A stretch of DNA of 64,000 nt from Porphyrobacter sp. CACIAM 03H1 (GTDB taxonomy: Bacteria; Pseudomonadota; Alphaproteobacteria; Sphingomonadales; Sphingomonadaceae), in NCBI RefSeq assembly GCF_002215495.1, contig NZ_CP021378.1, positions 2,604,764 to 2,668,763 of the forward strand, read 5' to 3'. How positions within the stretch are numbered: the stretch's first letter is position 1; every line of letters starts with the position of its first letter. The notes under the pieces were generated by a model. That model saw only the letters and a program-made list of their open reading frames with translations. It made no database searches and had not been told where the DNA came from. This document shows positions 61,879 to 64,000 of the stretch, piece by piece. The position numbers and the translations under genes are program-made.

Positions 61879-62906
61879 CAGCAATGCCTGCCCTGCCGCA
61901 CCCCTCCCGCGTGCTCACCGTGGTACCCTGCCTCAACGAGGCCGCCCACATCGCGGCGCTGCTGACCTGCCTCCTGTCCGACCCCGCCAACACGCGGATC
62001 GTGGTTGCGGACGGCGGCAGCACCGATGGGACGCGGCGGATCGTCCGCGCCATGGCGCAGGAGAACGCGCGGGTCGTGCTGCTCGACAATCCAGACCGCA
62101 TTCAGAGCGCCGGGATCAACCGCGCGGTGGCGCGGTTCGGAGAGCAGGCCACATGGCTCGCGCGGGTCGATGCGCATTGCCTTTACCCGCAGGACTATGT
62201 CTCGCGCCTCGTCGCGATAGCCGAGACGCAGGGCGTCGATTCCGTCGTCGTGCGGATGGAGACGCGTGCGGCGCGCGGCTTTGCGCGCGGCGTCGCCGCC
62301 GCGCAGAACTCCCGCCTCGGCACGGGCGGCGCGGCCCACCGGACGGGCGCCGCTGCGGGGCTGGTCGAACACGGCCACCACGCGCTGATGCGGATCGGCG
62401 CGTTCCGCGCGGCGGGAGGCTATTGCGAGGCGATGGCCTGCAACGAGGATGCCGAGCTTGACCTAAGGATGCTGGCCCGGGGCGCGCGCATCTGGCTCGC
62501 ACCCGAGGTGCCGGTGACATACTTCCCGCGCGGGACGGCGCGTGGACTGCTGCGGCAATACCTGCGCTATGGCGAGGGCCGCGCGACCACGGTGCGGCGG
62601 CACCGCCGGCGGCTGCGCCTGCGCCAAGCCCTGCCGCTGGCGATCGCACCGGCCTGCGGACTTGCGCTCGCAGCGCCGCTGCAGCCAGCGTTCGCGCTTC
62701 CCGCGGTTGGCTGGGCGTTATTATGCCAGGGCTGGGGGCTGGGCCTCGCGATCCGAGAGCGCCGCGCGGATGTAGCCCTTTCGGGCAGCGCGGCGATGAT
62801 CATGCACCTCGGATGGTCGGCGGGCTACTGGAAGCAGGCTATCGTCGCGCGCGTCTCCGGCGGGAGAAGCATCCCCGCCCCGGTATTGCCCTTCGCCGCA
62901 TCCTGA
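61875..62906 (+). CDS. ExoA-like GT2 glycosyltransferase
   Basis: 343 aa. The GT-A domain has LTVVPCLNEAAHIAALL, the donor site IVVADGGSTDGTRRIV and the DxD-type WLARVDAHCLYP. The C-terminal third holds hydrophobic helices (about 250-320). It resembles ExoA of succinoglycan synthesis, a beta-1,3-glucosyltransferase. It overlaps the preceding gene by 4 bp and the convergent glycosyltransferase by 82 bp at its 3' end. Confidence 0.88.
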   Translation: MTAMPALPHPSRVLTVVPCLNEAAHIAALLTCLLSDPANTRIVVADGGSTDGTRRIVRAMAQENARVVLLDNPDRIQSAGINRAVARFGEQATWLARVDAHCLYPQDYVSRLVAIAETQGVDSVVVRMETRAARGFARGVAAAQNSRLGTGGAAHRTGAAAGLVEHGHHALMRIGAFRAAGGYCEAMACNEDAELDLRMLARGARIWLAPEVPVTYFPRGTARGLLRQYLRYGEGRATTVRRHRRRLRLRQALPLAIAPACGLALAAPLQPAFALPAVGWALLCQGWGLGLAIRERRADVALSGSAAMIMHLGWSAGYWKQAIVARVSGGRSIPAPVLPFAAS

Positions 62907-63994
62907 AGCCAGGCGCGCAGCGCGCGGTGGGCCACGGCCGGAGCGAACTGCGCCTCCACCGCGCCGATCGCGCGCCGCGAGAGGTCGGCACGCAGGCCCC
63001 CGTCCCGCTGCAACGAGCGGATCGCCGAGACGAAGGCGGCTGCGCTGTCGGCGACCAGCACCGCCGGGCCGCAGGTCTCCTCCACGCCCTGCAATGTCAC
63101 CGGGCTCACCACCATCGGCTTGCCCCACGCGAGCGCCTCCACGAGCTTTATCTTGAGGCCCGAGCCGAAGCGGAGCGGAGCGATCACGATGCCCGCCTGA
63201 CGGTAGAAGGGCGCAAGATCGGGGACGAGGCCGTGTAGTCGCACGCCCTCCGGCACCAGCTCGCCGGCAAAGTCGGCCGCGACCGTCCCCACTACGTCGA
63301 GCCGGGTTTCGGGCAATGCGGCGCGAAGTTGCGGCCACACCCTTTCGAGAAACCAGCGCAGCCCGTCGGAATTGGGCGCGGTGCGGCTGCCGACGAAGAG
63401 CAGTCGCTCCGGCGCGCCCGTCGCTGCCACAGCCGGCTCGGCCTTGCGGGTGCCGGGTGCGAGGATCACCCTCGCCTCGGGAAGCGCCGCGGTAACGAAG
63501 TCGGCCTCGTCCCGCTGGATCGCGATGATGGTTCCGCCGCGGGCGAGCATCGCCACTTCCTCCTCGCGCGTGAGCGCGACGACAGAATCCCGGTCCGCCC
63601 CCTCGCCCGAGCCGCCGCGGCGGTGGAACAGGTCGTGCATCACGATGGCGCTGCGGGAGCGCGGGACGCCGAGCAGGGCGAAGGCGACGGACTGGAAGGC
63701 ATAGTCGGCGATCACCAGATCGCCGCCGCCCGCCTGCCGGGCGGTGAGCCAGACACGGTCCGCCTCGCTCCACGGCGCGGCTATGGCATAGGGGCGCGGT
63801 CGATCCTGCGACCACGCGCCACGCGCGCCGAGACGCCGCGCAAGGCTCCGCAGCACGCCGAGGGTCGCATCGCGCCACACCCCCGGGTCGCGGGAAACGA
63901 ACCAGCGCCCGATCCGTGCCACCCCGCGAATGCGGTGCTGTGCGAAGACCGCCATCTCCGGCCGGGCGCGGTAGAAGGGAACCCGCCCCATCAC
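62825..63994 (-). CDS. Glycosyltransferase, GT-B fold, start near the window edge
   Basis: 389 aa as seen. Residues about 195-340 show the C-terminal Rossmann domain: ERLLFVGSRTAPNSDGLRWF, VRLHGLVPDLAPFYRQ, and APLRFGSGLKIKLVEALAWG with the donor-binding Glu. The first codons are GTG ATG GGG only 6-9 bp from the window end, so the true start may be here or outside. The last 82 bp overlap the ExoA-like gene on the opposite strand, an uncommon antisense overlap. Confidence 0.85.
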   Translation of the reverse strand: MMGRVPFYRARPEMAVFAQHRIRGVARIGRWFVSRDPGVWRDATLGVLRSLARRLGARGAWSQDRPRPYAIAAPWSEADRVWLTARQAGGGDLVIADYAFQSVAFALLGVPRSRSAIVMHDLFHRRGGSGEGADRDSVVALTREEEVAMLARGGTIIAIQRDEADFVTAALPEARVILAPGTRKAEPAVAATGAPERLLFVGSRTAPNSDGLRWFLERVWPQLRAALPETRLDVVGTVAADFAGELVPEGVRLHGLVPDLAPFYRQAGIVIAPLRFGSGLKIKLVEALAWGKPMVVSPVTLQGVEETCGPAVLVADSAAAFVSAIRSLQRDGGLRADLSRRAIGAVEAQFAPAVAHRALRAWLQDAAKGNTGAGMLLPPETRATIACFQ

Positions 63995-64000
63995 GTCGGG

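Noticed and set aside
58929..62906. A 1325-codon open frame on the plus strand
   Set aside because: Only the part from 61875 is real (ExoA-like GT2). The upstream part is the antisense of the autokinase gene and another frame of the glycosyltransferase, kept open by high GC.

Overview
The window is a high-GC chromosomal segment (about two thirds G+C outside one island). Its gene content suggests a sphingomonad alphaproteobacterium, probably Erythrobacteraceae: TonB-dependent receptor, two S9 peptidases, pirins, glutathione transferases, TspO, UbiK, a Gln-tRNA integration site and a proteobacterial lasso-peptide cluster. The family-level placement is inference from gene content.

Layout. 1-8.8 kb: regulators (MarR-like, a LuxR solo, a GcvA-like LysR, TetR), apaG, a VanX-type dipeptidase lipoprotein, an S9 peptidase, an HCCA-isomerase-like thioredoxin-fold protein and metZ. 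8.9-18.1 kb: envelope glycosyltransferases, leuB, recO, a second S9 peptidase, ubiK, tspO, tlyA and two small lipoproteins. 18.1-18.8 kb: a long gap holding a probable small transcript with an 18-codon ORF behind a Shine-Dalgarno that matches the 16S 3' tail over 14 nt. 18.8-29.3 kb: ilvE, trhO, glutathione transferases, a LysR/pirin/azoreductase group, a DMT exporter, nadE and topoisomerase IB.

29.4-36.9 kb is a genomic island of about 7.5 kb integrated in the 3' end of tRNA-Gln(UUG). It has 17-bp attL and attR repeats, matching 13-bp-phased integrase arm sites at both ends, and a tyrosine integrase at the right end. Cargo is a two-gene CBASS-like pair (CD-NTase with a C-terminal sensor domain plus a SLATT membrane effector), a serine resolvase, Cys-rich phage-type small proteins and hypothetical genes. 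The CD-NTase frame lacks a normal start codon where homologues begin.

37-48.7 kb: a Crp/Fnr regulator divergent from a PhoD-like phosphatase and TonB receptor, then a pirin, a GNAT-like protein, a TetR, and an operon of formylglycine-generating enzyme (predicted lipoprotein), haloalkane dehalogenase, a DUF1330 protein and a membrane-anchored sulfatase.

48.6-56.9 kb is a lasso-peptide cluster of the paeninodin type. Going right there are a 52-aa precursor, a PqqD-like RRE, a transglutaminase-like leader peptidase, an asparagine-synthetase-like cyclase, an HPr-kinase-like tailoring kinase and an ABC exporter. Divergently there are a nucleotidyltransferase-like protein and a GH16 lipoprotein. 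The predicted 30-residue core starts with Ala, has Asp at position 9, Cys at 4 and 23, and ends in Ser. This suggests a 9-residue ring, a ring-to-tail disulfide and a phosphorylated C-terminus, which is the most novel item here. 57-64 kb is the start of an exopolysaccharide locus: outer-membrane barrel, Wzc-like tyrosine autokinase and three glycosyltransferases.
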